Assembly (NCBI RefSeq): GCF_000423545.1
Contig: NZ_KE384030.1
Span: forward strand, 62,001-126,000
Origin: Metapseudomonas resinovorans DSM 21078
Lineage (GTDB): Bacteria; Pseudomonadota; Gammaproteobacteria; Pseudomonadales; Pseudomonadaceae
Direction of reading: 5' to 3'
DNA length: 64,000 bases
A program made the position numbers and the translations under genes. This document shows, one piece after another, positions 27,342 through 35,199 of the stretch (the first letter of the stretch is position 1; each line of letters starts with the position of its first letter). The notes beneath the pieces are model-generated. The model was not told where the DNA came from. It made no database searches and saw nothing but the letters and a program-made list of their open reading frames with translations.

Positions 27342-28321
27342 GGGGAGCCCTGATTCTCCTTGGTCTGCTGTCCTGTGCACCGCTCTGGGCCGCTGACGAC
27401 CCGGAGCAATTGCGTCTGGCTGCCGAGTACCCGGTGGAGGGCATGCCCCAGGGCAACCTCTCCGGACTGGCGCGCTGTGGCAATGAGCTGCTGGCCGTGT
27501 CCGACCGCGTCGACCACCAGCTGTATCGGCTCAAGCCCATTGGCGGCGTGCTCCAGGCCGAGGCCGAAATTTTCCATGCACCGCCGGCACCGCCGAGCAG
27601 CCTGCCCTGGGGCGTGCGCGCGCGTTCCTGGTTCATCAGCATGGTGAGGGGTAACGAGCTGGACTTTGAAGGCATCAGTTGCGATGCCGCCGGTAACCGC
27701 TACCTGGTGAGCGAGACCCATGCGGCGGTCCTGCAAGTGCCCGTGGCCGGCGAACCAAACTGGCTGCTGCTGCCGGACAACCTGGTCCGCCAGGCCCGCG
27801 CCAGCGGCATGTTGCTGCACTTCAACGCCCTGCTGGAGGGGATCGCTGTCGATCCCAAGGGCGAGCGGCTCTGGCTCGCCGCCGAGCGCGAGCGCCGTGG
27901 CCTGATGGTCCTGCACAAGCAACAATCCACCTGGCGCTGCACCGGCGGCTGCGTGATCTTCAGCGAAGCCGGTACTGAACGTCCGCCAGCACCTATTGGC
28001 AGCGAACAGCAGATGCCGCGCGACTTTTCCGACGTGGCCTTCCATGAAGAGAAACTCTTTACCCTGGAGCGTCTGGCGCACCAGATTTGCCGGCGCAAGC
28101 CGAGCAATGGAGAGGTCGAGCGCTGCTGGTCCTTCGCCGAGGAAGCCCTGGCCGACACCCGCCGCTATGGTGTGCCCTTCGGTGTGTCCGAAGGCCTGTG
28201 GATAGATACCGAAGGTGCCTGGGTCGGCCTCGATAACGGCGGCAAGATCCGCGCCGATGGCGAACGTCGTCCCATCGTTTGGCGCTTCACCGCGCCCAAG
28301 GGCGGTTGGAGCGCGAAATGA
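27338..28321 (+). CDS. Exported esterase-like/phytase-like family protein
   Basis: The 327-residue product begins with a signal peptide (ALILLGLLSCAPLWAAD) and should be periplasmic. The rest resembles the beta-propeller-like phytase/SdiA-regulated family: QGNLSGLARCGNELLAVSDR, ELDFEGISCDAAGNRYLVSETHA, EGIAVDPKGERLWLAAERERRG and a final SEGLWIDTEGAWVGLDN. The conserved acidic positions suggest metal or phosphate binding; activity is not established. GTG 27338 overlaps the parE stop and its own stop overlaps the next ATG, so its expression is tied to topoisomerase IV. A role related to chromosome segregation is not indicated by sequence. Confidence 0.85.
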   Translation: MRGALILLGLLSCAPLWAADDPEQLRLAAEYPVEGMPQGNLSGLARCGNELLAVSDRVDHQLYRLKPIGGVLQAEAEIFHAPPAPPSSLPWGVRARSWFISMVRGNELDFEGISCDAAGNRYLVSETHAAVLQVPVAGEPNWLLLPDNLVRQARASGMLLHFNALLEGIAVDPKGERLWLAAERERRGLMVLHKQQSTWRCTGGCVIFSEAGTERPPAPIGSEQQMPRDFSDVAFHEEKLFTLERLAHQICRRKPSNGEVERCWSFAEEALADTRRYGVPFGVSEGLWIDTEGAWVGLDNGGKIRADGERRPIVWRFTAPKGGWSAK

Positions 28322-28842
28322 CCACGCAGACGCCGGGCAGACGTGCGGGAAGGGTCATGCTGGTGCTCGCCTGGGGCATCGGTCTGATCCTGGCCGCGCG
28401 TTTCTTCGGCATCTGGGAGGAGCGTCAGCACAACCCCAATCGCGAGCCTGCGTCGGTGCACGGAGACGGCTACGTCGAAGTGCGGCTGGCGAGCAGTCGC
28501 CAGGGCCACTATCTGCTGAATGGCCGCATCGACGGCCAGGGCGTGACCTTCCTGCTCGACACTGGTGCTACCCAGGTGGCCGTGCCCGCCCGGCTGGCCG
28601 AGCGCCTCGGCCTGGCGCCCGGTGCGTCTGTCACCTTGAGTACCGCCAACGGCCGTGTCACCGGCCGGCGCACCCAGTTGCAGGAACTGCGCCTGGGTGA
28701 CATCCGCCTGACCCAGGTGCCGGCGATCATTGTGCCGGGCATGGACGGCGATGAGGTGCTGCTCGGCATGAGCGCCCTCAAACAACTCGAATTCACCCAG
28801 CGCGACGGCACCCTGGTGCTGCGCCAAGTCACTTCTCCGTGA
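28318..28842 (+). CDS. Membrane-anchored retropepsin-like aspartic protease (TIGR02281 type)
   Basis: This 174-residue protein has one N-terminal transmembrane helix (about 12-29, [18 protein letters not shown]) and a single-domain retropepsin fold in the periplasm. The catalytic DTGAT motif is near residue 94, followed by [11 protein letters not shown], and the second hydrophobic-hydrophobic-Gly block is [13 protein letters not shown]. Like viral retropepsins it would need to dimerise to form an active site. ATG 28318 overlaps the preceding stop as ATGA. It precedes parC by 7 bp. Similar clan AA proteases are common in proteobacteria but their substrates are largely unknown. Confidence 0.9.
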   Translation: MTTQTPGRRAGRVMLVLAWGIGLILAARFFGIWEERQHNPNREPASVHGDGYVEVRLASSRQGHYLLNGRIDGQGVTFLLDTGATQVAVPARLAERLGLAPGASVTLSTANGRVTGRRTQLQELRLGDIRLTQVPAIIVPGMDGDEVLLGMSALKQLEFTQRDGTLVLRQVTSP

Positions 28843-28849
28843 GGCACGC

Positions 28850-31108
28850 ATGAGCGAATCCCTCGATCTGAGCCTGGAAGGCGTTGAGCGCCGCTCTCTG
28901 GCCGATTTCACCGAACAGGCCTACCTCAACTACTCCATGTACGTGATCATGGACCGCGCCCTGCCGCATATTGGCGACGGTCTGAAGCCCGTACAGCGCC
29001 GCATCATCTACGCCATGAGCGAGCTGGGCCTGGACGCCGACTCCAAGCACAAGAAGTCGGCGCGTACCGTCGGCGACGTGCTCGGCAAGTTCCACCCCCA
29101 CGGCGATTCGGCCTGCTATGAGGCCATGGTGCTCATGGCCCAGCCGTTCAGCTATCGCTACACGCTGGTGGATGGCCAGGGGAACTGGGGTGCCCCGGAC
29201 GATCCCAAGTCTTTCGCCGCCATGCGCTATACCGAAGCGCGCCTGTCGCGTTACTCGGAAGTGCTGCTGTCCGAACTCGGGCAGGGAACCGTGGATTGGG
29301 TGCCGAACTTCGACGGCACCCTGAACGAACCCGCCACCCTGCCGGCGCGCCTGCCGAACCTGCTGCTCAATGGCACCACCGGCATCGCCGTGGGCATGGC
29401 CACCGATGTGCCGCCGCACAACTTGCGGGAAGTGGCCGCCGCCTGCGTACGCCTGCTGGATGAGCCGAACGCCACGGTGGAGCAGCTCTGCGAACATATT
29501 CTCGGGCCTGACTTCCCCACCGAAGCCGAGGTGATCACGCCCCGTGCCGAACTGCTGAAGATCTACGAAACCGGTCGTGGTTCGGTGCGCATGCGCGCCG
29601 TATACCGAGTGGAAGACGGCGACATCGTGGTCACCGCGCTGCCGCACCAGGTCTCCGGGTCCAAGGTCCTGGAGCAGATCGCCGGCCAGATGCAGGCCAA
29701 GAAGCTGCCCATGGTGGCCGACCTGCGTGACGAATCGGATCACGAGAACCCTACCCGCATCGTCATCATCCCGCGCTCCAATCGCGTGGATGCCGATGAG
29801 CTGATGCAGCACTTGTTCGCCACCACCGACCTGGAGTCCAGCTACCGGGTCAACACCAACGTCATCGGTCTGGACGGCAAGCCCCAGGTCAAGGACCTGC
29901 GCACCCTGCTCAGCGAATGGCTGACCTACCGCATCGGCACCGTGCGCCGGCGCTTGCAGTTCCGCCTGGACAAGGTGGAAAAGCGCCTGCACCTGTTGGA
30001 CGGCTTGCTGATCGCTTTCCTCAACCTGGATGAAGTGATTCACATCATCCGTACCGAGGACCAGCCCAAGTCGGTGTTGATGGAGCGCTTCAGCCTCACC
30101 GAGATCCAGGCCGACTACATCCTCGACACCCGTCTGCGTCAGCTGGCGCGACTGGAAGAGATGAAGATTCGCGGCGAGCAGGACGAGTTGCTGAAGGAGC
30201 AGAAGCGCCTGCTGGCCCTGCTGGGCAGCGACGCCAAACTGAAGAAGCTGGTGCGTGACGAACTGATCAAGGACGCCGAGACCTACGGCGACAATCGTCG
30301 TTCGCCCATTGTCGCTCGCGCCGAGGCGCGCGCCCTGTCGGAAACCGAGCTGATGCCTACCGAGCCGGTGACCGTGGTGCTGTCCGAGAAGGGCTGGGTA
30401 CGCTGCGCCAAGGGGCACGATATCGACGCCACCGGACTGTCCTACAAGGCCGGGGATGGTTTCAAGGCCGCTGCGCCGGGTCGTTCGAACCAGTACGCGG
30501 TGTTCATCGATTCCACGGGGCGCAGTTACTCGCTGGCGGCCCACTCGTTGCCTTCGGCCCGTGGCCAGGGTGAGCCGCTCACCGGCCGGTTGACGCCACC
30601 GCCGGGGGCGAGTTTCGAGTGCGTGTTGTTGCCTGAGGACGACGCCACGTACGTCATCGCTTCGGACGCTGGCTACGGCTTCGTGGTCAAGGGTGCGGAC
30701 CTGCAGGCCAAGAACAAGGCCGGCAAGACCCTGCTCAGCCTGCCGAACGGTGCCAAGGTGGTGCCGCCGCGGCCGGTGCAGAGCGTCGAAGAAGACTGGC
30801 TGGCGGCGGTGACCACCGAAGGTCGCCTGCTGCTGTTCAAGGTTGCCGATCTGCCGCAACTGGCCAAGGGCAAGGGCAACAAGATCATCGGCATCCCCGG
30901 CGATCGCGTGGCCAGCCGTGAGGAGTACCTCACCGATCTGGCGGTGCTGCCGGCTGGTGCAACCCTGGTTCTGCAGGCTGGCAAGCGCACCTTGTCACTC
31001 AAGGCCGACGATCTGGAACACTACAAGGGTGAGCGCGGCCGCCGTGGTAACAAGCTTCCGCGCGGCTTCCAGCGGGTCGATGCGCTGCAGGTGGAGCCGC
31101 TGGCCTGA
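28850..31108 (+). CDS. parC: DNA topoisomerase IV subunit A
   Basis: ParC is the DNA-cleaving subunit of topoisomerase IV. The 752-residue protein has the catalytic tyrosine Y127 in MRYTEARLS and a complete C-terminal beta-pinwheel (from about residue 495). In the quinolone-resistance determining region [10 protein letters not shown], residue 87 is Ser and 91 is Glu, the quinolone-sensitive state, so no target mutation is visible here. The start ATG 28850 lies 7 bp after the retropepsin gene with GAGGCA upstream. The operon probably continues weakly into the PqiC-like lipoprotein gene after a 143-bp gap. Confidence 0.98.
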   Translation: MSESLDLSLEGVERRSLADFTEQAYLNYSMYVIMDRALPHIGDGLKPVQRRIIYAMSELGLDADSKHKKSARTVGDVLGKFHPHGDSACYEAMVLMAQPFSYRYTLVDGQGNWGAPDDPKSFAAMRYTEARLSRYSEVLLSELGQGTVDWVPNFDGTLNEPATLPARLPNLLLNGTTGIAVGMATDVPPHNLREVAAACVRLLDEPNATVEQLCEHILGPDFPTEAEVITPRAELLKIYETGRGSVRMRAVYRVEDGDIVVTALPHQVSGSKVLEQIAGQMQAKKLPMVADLRDESDHENPTRIVIIPRSNRVDADELMQHLFATTDLESSYRVNTNVIGLDGKPQVKDLRTLLSEWLTYRIGTVRRRLQFRLDKVEKRLHLLDGLLIAFLNLDEVIHIIRTEDQPKSVLMERFSLTEIQADYILDTRLRQLARLEEMKIRGEQDELLKEQKRLLALLGSDAKLKKLVRDELIKDAETYGDNRRSPIVARAEARALSETELMPTEPVTVVLSEKGWVRCAKGHDIDATGLSYKAGDGFKAAAPGRSNQYAVFIDSTGRSYSLAAHSLPSARGQGEPLTGRLTPPPGASFECVLLPEDDATYVIASDAGYGFVVKGADLQAKNKAGKTLLSLPNGAKVVPPRPVQSVEEDWLAAVTTEGRLLLFKVADLPQLAKGKGNKIIGIPGDRVASREEYLTDLAVLPAGATLVLQAGKRTLSLKADDLEHYKGERGRRGNKLPRGFQRVDALQVEPLA

Positions 31109-31251
31109 CGCTGGAGGCGGCGAATTGACGTGGGGCTCTGGAGTCCTGCGTCACATTGACGGATGATATGTCCCCTCGCCATTCCCTGATGGTGGTGAGG
31201 ACGAATGAATTCGACTGCAGGCTGCCCAAAAGGCGGCCGTGGGTGAGATTG

Positions 31252-31962
31252 ATGACCGTGCGTTTTCCCCTGGCTGTGATGCTGGTGGGCCTTCTGGGCC
31301 TCGCCGGCTGTGTGCATAGTCCCCCGATTCCAATGTTCCAACTCGATGCCGGCACCCCAGAGGTGCCGTCAAAAAAGGCTGGGATGCAGGTACTGCTCGG
31401 TCCGGTGACCGTGGCGGACTACCTTCAGCGTGAAACCCTCCTGCAGCGCCAGACCGATGGCAGCCTGACTGCAGCCCCTGATGGCCGCTGGGCCGGCAGC
31501 CTGGCCGCGGACATCGATCAGGTGCTGCTGCGTCAGTTGTCCTGGCGCCTGGACAGCCAGCGCCTGGTGCTGGCTCCCGGCAATCCCGGCTTTACGCCCG
31601 AAGTTCAGGTGTTGCTGACCATCAGTCGCCTGGATTCTGGCCCCCAGCGCCCGGCTGTGCTGGAGGCGCAATGGCGCCTGCTGGACCGGGCCGGTCAGCT
31701 GCGTGACAGCCGCCTGGTGCGCCTGGAGGAGCCGCATGTCGGCACCGCAGCCGATCAGGTACGGGCCCAGAGCCAATTGCTGCAGCAGCTGGCCGAGCAA
31801 TTGGCTGCAGCGGTCAAGCCGCTGGAAGGTCAGCCAGTCGCCGTTGAGGCCCCGCGCAAACCGGCTGCTCCCGCTGCCCCGGCGAAGGCCAAAGAGGCCC
31901 AGCCGCCGAAGATCCCCATGGCGGCGCCAGTGCGCACCGACGTGGAAGTCTTCCGCTTCTGA
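31252..31962 (+). CDS. PqiC-like (ABC-type transport auxiliary) outer membrane lipoprotein
   Basis: The 236-residue product has a lipoprotein signal peptide ending in LAGC, then the PqiC/DUF330 pattern: PMFQLDA, VLLGPVTVADYLQRETLLQR, WAGSLAADIDQVLLRQL and DSQRLV. PqiC-type lipoproteins pair with MCE-domain proteins (PqiB, YebT, MlaD) in intermembrane lipid transport. No MCE gene is next to it here, so the partner must lie elsewhere. A 60-residue Ala/Pro/Lys-rich tail extends beyond the domain. ATG 31252 is selected because it begins the signal peptide; the upstream in-frame start at 31156 adds a non-signal-like segment. A strong terminator follows. Confidence 0.82.
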   Translation: MTVRFPLAVMLVGLLGLAGCVHSPPIPMFQLDAGTPEVPSKKAGMQVLLGPVTVADYLQRETLLQRQTDGSLTAAPDGRWAGSLAADIDQVLLRQLSWRLDSQRLVLAPGNPGFTPEVQVLLTISRLDSGPQRPAVLEAQWRLLDRAGQLRDSRLVRLEEPHVGTAADQVRAQSQLLQQLAEQLAAAVKPLEGQPVAVEAPRKPAAPAAPAKAKEAQPPKIPMAAPVRTDVEVFRF

Positions 31963-31975
31963 TCGCCGGATGTTG

Positions 31976-32006
31976 AAAGAAGCCCGCTACGTGCGGGCTT
32001 CTTTTT
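31976..32006 (+). terminator. Rho-independent terminator of the parC/lipoprotein transcript
   Basis: AGAAGCCCGC (31978-31987), a five-base loop and GCGGGCTTCT (31993-32002) form a 10-bp stem followed by TTTT. Confidence 0.95.
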
Positions 32007-32215
32007 GCCTGTTCATCAGGCTCTCCGCTGCCGACCAGCTCTGGTCGCGGATATGCGGCCCCGTATCCTGGCTCCACGTGCAGCGCGCCCCTGCAAGGAG
32101 TCCCGTCTGGAATCGATACATGGCGTGCCGCGTTGCCCAGCCGCAACAGTCCCTGCCGCCCTGGTAATTGCCCTTTGAGGAAACTCAATCGCCAGGCAGT
32201 ACGATTCGATCGGAC

Positions 32216-32245
32216 ACAAAAAAGCCCGCATCCGCGGGCTTTCTC
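32216..32245 (-). terminator. Rho-independent terminator of the AhpA/YtjB-family gene
   Basis: On the reverse strand AAAGCCCGC, loop GGAT and GCGGGCTTT are followed by further T residues (six in a row in total). It lies just after the stop codon of the gene at 32259. Confidence 0.93.
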
Positions 32246-32258
32246 GTCGTTCGGGTGT

Positions 32259-33761
32259 TCAGTGTGCCCGGGCTTCGTGCATGCGCGCCAATTGGCGCTC
32301 CAGCAGCGAAGGGTAGGGTTCCAGCAGGCGCTCGACGCAGCAGGCACCTTCCGGGCTGGTGATAGCGCGGATGCGGGCACGTTGGCGAACCAGGTCGTCC
32401 TCGGCAACGGCGCGTTCCACCAGCAGCAAGTTGCGGCTGTGCTGGCTCAGCGCCAGCGCATTCTGGGTGGTGTCGTTTAGCAGCAGATCGCCCTGGCCGA
32501 GGCCGGACAGATCGTCACCCAGAGTCAGTCCCAGCTGCAGTTGAAGGGTGATGCCACTGTCGGCAACTTCAATCTGCAGGGCATGTCCCAGGGCTCGCAG
32601 CAGCTCGCCGCAGCACAGCGCGTGGGTCAGGTAATCCTCGCCGCCGTCCTGGCTGTGGAAGAGCATCAGGCTGCTGCCGTCATTCAGGGTCAGCAACTGG
32701 CCGTGGTATAGGCGGGAGGCCTGGTCGAGGCAGTCGCGATAGCGTTGCAGCAGATCCATCAGGCGCGCGCGTGGCAGGCGACGCAGCTGGTCCTGGGCGC
32801 CCAACTGAATGGCGAGGACGGCACTGTTATGCCGTTCATCCGGAGCAACCGGCGCGGGTGCAGGAGCAGGCTCGGCCATTTCCTCGCGTAGATCGGCAAA
32901 AGGGTCCTCCTCGTCCGGGGTGAACAGCTCGCTCGGGGATTCGTCCTCGCCGTCGAAGCTGTCATCGCGCAGGTCGCGGATCTCGAAGTGCTCCTGGTCG
33001 TCCTGCTCGTCCTCCAGATAGTCCTCGTCGACCTCGGCGTAGTCCTCTTCCGGGATGGGTTCCGGCTTCTCCGGCACCAGTCGAGCCTGAAGTTGGCGAG
33101 CCAGGTCGCCGATCTCGTCCTGGCGACCGGCGCCTGGGGCAGGGTCATCCGGGTCGCGCAGCCAGACGCGCAGTTGCAACAGGGGCGTCGAGATGTGCCG
33201 GCCAAGACGCAGGCTCAGCGACAGGGTCAGGGCCAGCAGGATCAGGCTGAGCAGCCCCATGCTCTGCAGGCTGATGGTCATCGGCTGTTGGAATTGCTCC
33301 ATGTCCAGGCTCAGGCGCAGATGGCCGGCGATCACTTCCTGGAAGGTGATGGGGGTGGAGTACAGGCCCTCGGTCTCGCCCAACAGGCCCTGCTTGGGCC
33401 GCGAACCGGCTTCAGCAAGGATGCGGTTGTCCACGCTGTAGATCGCCGCGTGGGCCACCAGCGGGTTCTTCACCAGATTGTTGAGCAGCACGTTGAGGCT
33501 GAGGATGTCGTTGGACACCAGCAGCTCGGTGGCCGAGGCCGCGGTCTGCGCGGTCAGGCTCTGGCCCAGGGCATCGGCTTGCTGTTGCATGGCCTGCTTG
33601 AATTGCATACCCATGACCCAGGCGTAGATCACCAGGGCCAGGGCTACCAGCAACAGGCTGTGGCTGGCAATGCGCAAGGCAATCGGCACGCGCCGCTGGC
33701 GCAGGGCGTGGAAGATCAGCAGGAAGAAATTGTCGGGTTTGACAGGCGTGGGCCGGTTCAC
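32259..33761 (-). CDS. AhpA/YtjB (SMP) family membrane protein with C-terminal cyclase-like domain
   Basis: The 500-residue protein is divergent from serB, as YtjB/SMP is in E. coli. It has a transmembrane helix at about 33-51, a periplasmic part, a second helix at about 165-186 with a HAMP-like continuation, then a very acidic linker (235-295) and a cytoplasmic C-terminal domain (313-460). That last part follows the pattern of class III nucleotidyl cyclases (G354-QLLTLNDGSSLMLFHS, then a GDLLLNDTTQNALAL block) but the metal-binding Asp positions read AIQLG, so it is probably a non-catalytic sensor or partner domain (inference). GTG 33761 is the likely start; the ribosome site is weak. Confidence 0.78.
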   Translation of the reverse strand: MNRPTPVKPDNFFLLIFHALRQRRVPIALRIASHSLLLVALALVIYAWVMGMQFKQAMQQQADALGQSLTAQTAASATELLVSNDILSLNVLLNNLVKNPLVAHAAIYSVDNRILAEAGSRPKQGLLGETEGLYSTPITFQEVIAGHLRLSLDMEQFQQPMTISLQSMGLLSLILLALTLSLSLRLGRHISTPLLQLRVWLRDPDDPAPGAGRQDEIGDLARQLQARLVPEKPEPIPEEDYAEVDEDYLEDEQDDQEHFEIRDLRDDSFDGEDESPSELFTPDEEDPFADLREEMAEPAPAPAPVAPDERHNSAVLAIQLGAQDQLRRLPRARLMDLLQRYRDCLDQASRLYHGQLLTLNDGSSLMLFHSQDGGEDYLTHALCCGELLRALGHALQIEVADSGITLQLQLGLTLGDDLSGLGQGDLLLNDTTQNALALSQHSRNLLLVERAVAEDDLVRQRARIRAITSPEGACCVERLLEPYPSLLERQLARMHEARAH

Positions 33762-33897
33762 AGAGCGCGGCTCTTCTCGGACGAAATTGTGGCGCAGTAT
33801 AGCGAGCGCCCCTTGCAGGGCAAAGCGCCGGGCATGCTGCGGGGGCTGCGAAAGTGGGTAGAATGTGCGCCTTTTCATGCGTTGAGTGAGGTGCGCC

Positions 33898-35112
33898 TTG
33901 CGCGAGATTGTCCTGATCAACATCACGGGCGAGGATCGTCCCGGTCTGACGGCGGCTATTACCGGTGCGCTGGCCCAGGGCGGTGTGAACATCCTGGATA
34001 TCGGCCAGGCGGTGATTCACGACACGCTGTCGTTCGGCATCCTGGTGGAAATTCCGGATAACGCCGAAGCCTCGGCCGTGCTCAAGGACGTGCTGTTCAC
34101 TGCCTACAAGCTGGATCAGCAGGTGCGCTTTACCCCGGTACCCGAGGCGGACTACCAGCAGTGGGTGGACGGCCAGGGCAAGAGCCGTTACATCGTCACC
34201 CTGCTGACCCGCAAGGTGACCGCCGAGCAGTTGCAGCGGGTGAGCTCCATCACTGCCAAGTACGGCCTCAATATCGACCACATCGACCGTCTGTCGGGCC
34301 GCATGCATCTGGATACGCCCGCGGACCAAAGCAAGGGCTGCATCGAGTTTTCCGTGCGCGGCGAGCCGGCGGATCCGGTGGCCCTGCGTGCCGAGTTCCT
34401 CAGCGTGGCTCAGGAATTGAATGTCGACATTGCCTTCCAGCGTGATTCGCTGTTCCGTCGCAACCGTCGCCTGGCGGTGTTCGACATGGACTCGACGCTG
34501 ATCGAGGCCGAGGTGATCGACGAACTGGCCAAGGCTGCCGGTGTGGGCGACCAGGTTGCCGAGATCACCGAGCGTGCGATGCGCGGCGAGCTGGACTTCC
34601 GTGCCAGCTTCAAGGAGCGTCTGGGGCTGCTCAAGGGATTGCCCGAGGACGTGCTGGAAGAGATCGGCGCCTCCCTGCGACTCACCGAAGGCGCGGAAAC
34701 CCTGTTCGCCGAGCTCAAGCGCCTGGGTTACAAGACCGCTATCCTCTCTGGCGGCTTCAGCTACTTTGCCAAGCAATTGCAGGCCAAGTTGGGCATCGAC
34801 TATGTGTTCGCCAACGAGCTGCAGATTGTCGATGGCAAGCTGACCGGCGTGGCTATCGAGCCCATCGTCGACGCCCAGCGCAAGGCCGATCTGCTGCGCG
34901 AGCTGGCGGAGAAAGAGGGCTTGCGCCTGGAGCAGACCATCGCTGTCGGCGATGGTGCGAATGACTTGCCAATGCTCGGTCTGGCTGGGCTGGGCGTGGC
35001 CTTCCGCGCCAAGCCGCTGGTCAAGCAGTCGGCCAAGCAAGCCATTTCCACGCTGGGCCTGGATGGCATCCTCTACCTGCTGGGTTTCCGCGACCGCGAC
35101 GGCAGGGACTGA
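33898..35112 (+). CDS. serB: Phosphoserine phosphatase SerB
   Basis: SerB hydrolyses L-phosphoserine, the last step of serine synthesis. The 404-residue protein carries two N-terminal ACT-type regulatory domains (about 1-180) and a C-terminal HAD domain with the nucleophile motif DMDSTL, SGGFSYF and the metal-binding GDGANDLPML. TTG 33898 is chosen since the protein then begins MREIVLINITGEDRPG as in related SerB proteins and AGG lies upstream; GTG 33886 would add four residues. A TAGAAT -10-like hexamer at 33859-33864 is 34 bp upstream. It diverges from the AhpA/YtjB gene and ends at a bidirectional terminator. Confidence 0.96.
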   Translation: MREIVLINITGEDRPGLTAAITGALAQGGVNILDIGQAVIHDTLSFGILVEIPDNAEASAVLKDVLFTAYKLDQQVRFTPVPEADYQQWVDGQGKSRYIVTLLTRKVTAEQLQRVSSITAKYGLNIDHIDRLSGRMHLDTPADQSKGCIEFSVRGEPADPVALRAEFLSVAQELNVDIAFQRDSLFRRNRRLAVFDMDSTLIEAEVIDELAKAAGVGDQVAEITERAMRGELDFRASFKERLGLLKGLPEDVLEEIGASLRLTEGAETLFAELKRLGYKTAILSGGFSYFAKQLQAKLGIDYVFANELQIVDGKLTGVAIEPIVDAQRKADLLRELAEKEGLRLEQTIAVGDGANDLPMLGLAGLGVAFRAKPLVKQSAKQAISTLGLDGILYLLGFRDRDGRD

Positions 35113-35129
35113 ATGTCGTGCCGGAAATA

Positions 35130-35156
35130 GAAAAGCCGCCTTAGGGCGGCTTTTTC
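35130..35156. terminator. Bidirectional terminator between serB and fimX
   Basis: GCCGCC (35135-35140) and GGCGGC (35145-35150) are flanked by AAAA on the left and TTTTT on the right, so the hairpin can terminate serB on the forward strand and fimX on the reverse strand. Confidence 0.93.
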
Positions 35157-35199
35157 GTGGGCTAACGGCTGGCCTTGGCCTGGCGGGCCAATGAATGCG

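Larger units (their letters stand above)
31963..32258. other. Non-coding gap with two facing terminators
   Basis: This 296-bp gap lies between the convergent PqiC-like and AhpA/YtjB genes. It holds one terminator for each flank (31976-32006 and 32216-32245). The ~200 bp between them has open frames without ribosome sites or recognisable products, and I see no RNA gene in it. Confidence 0.5.

Noticed and set aside
28829-30859. Reverse open frame of 676 codons opposite parC
   Set aside because: Antisense of ParC; no domain, no start signal.
33412-35040. Reverse open frame of 542 codons opposite serB
   Set aside because: Antisense of SerB, and its downstream half is a different frame of the AhpA/YtjB gene.
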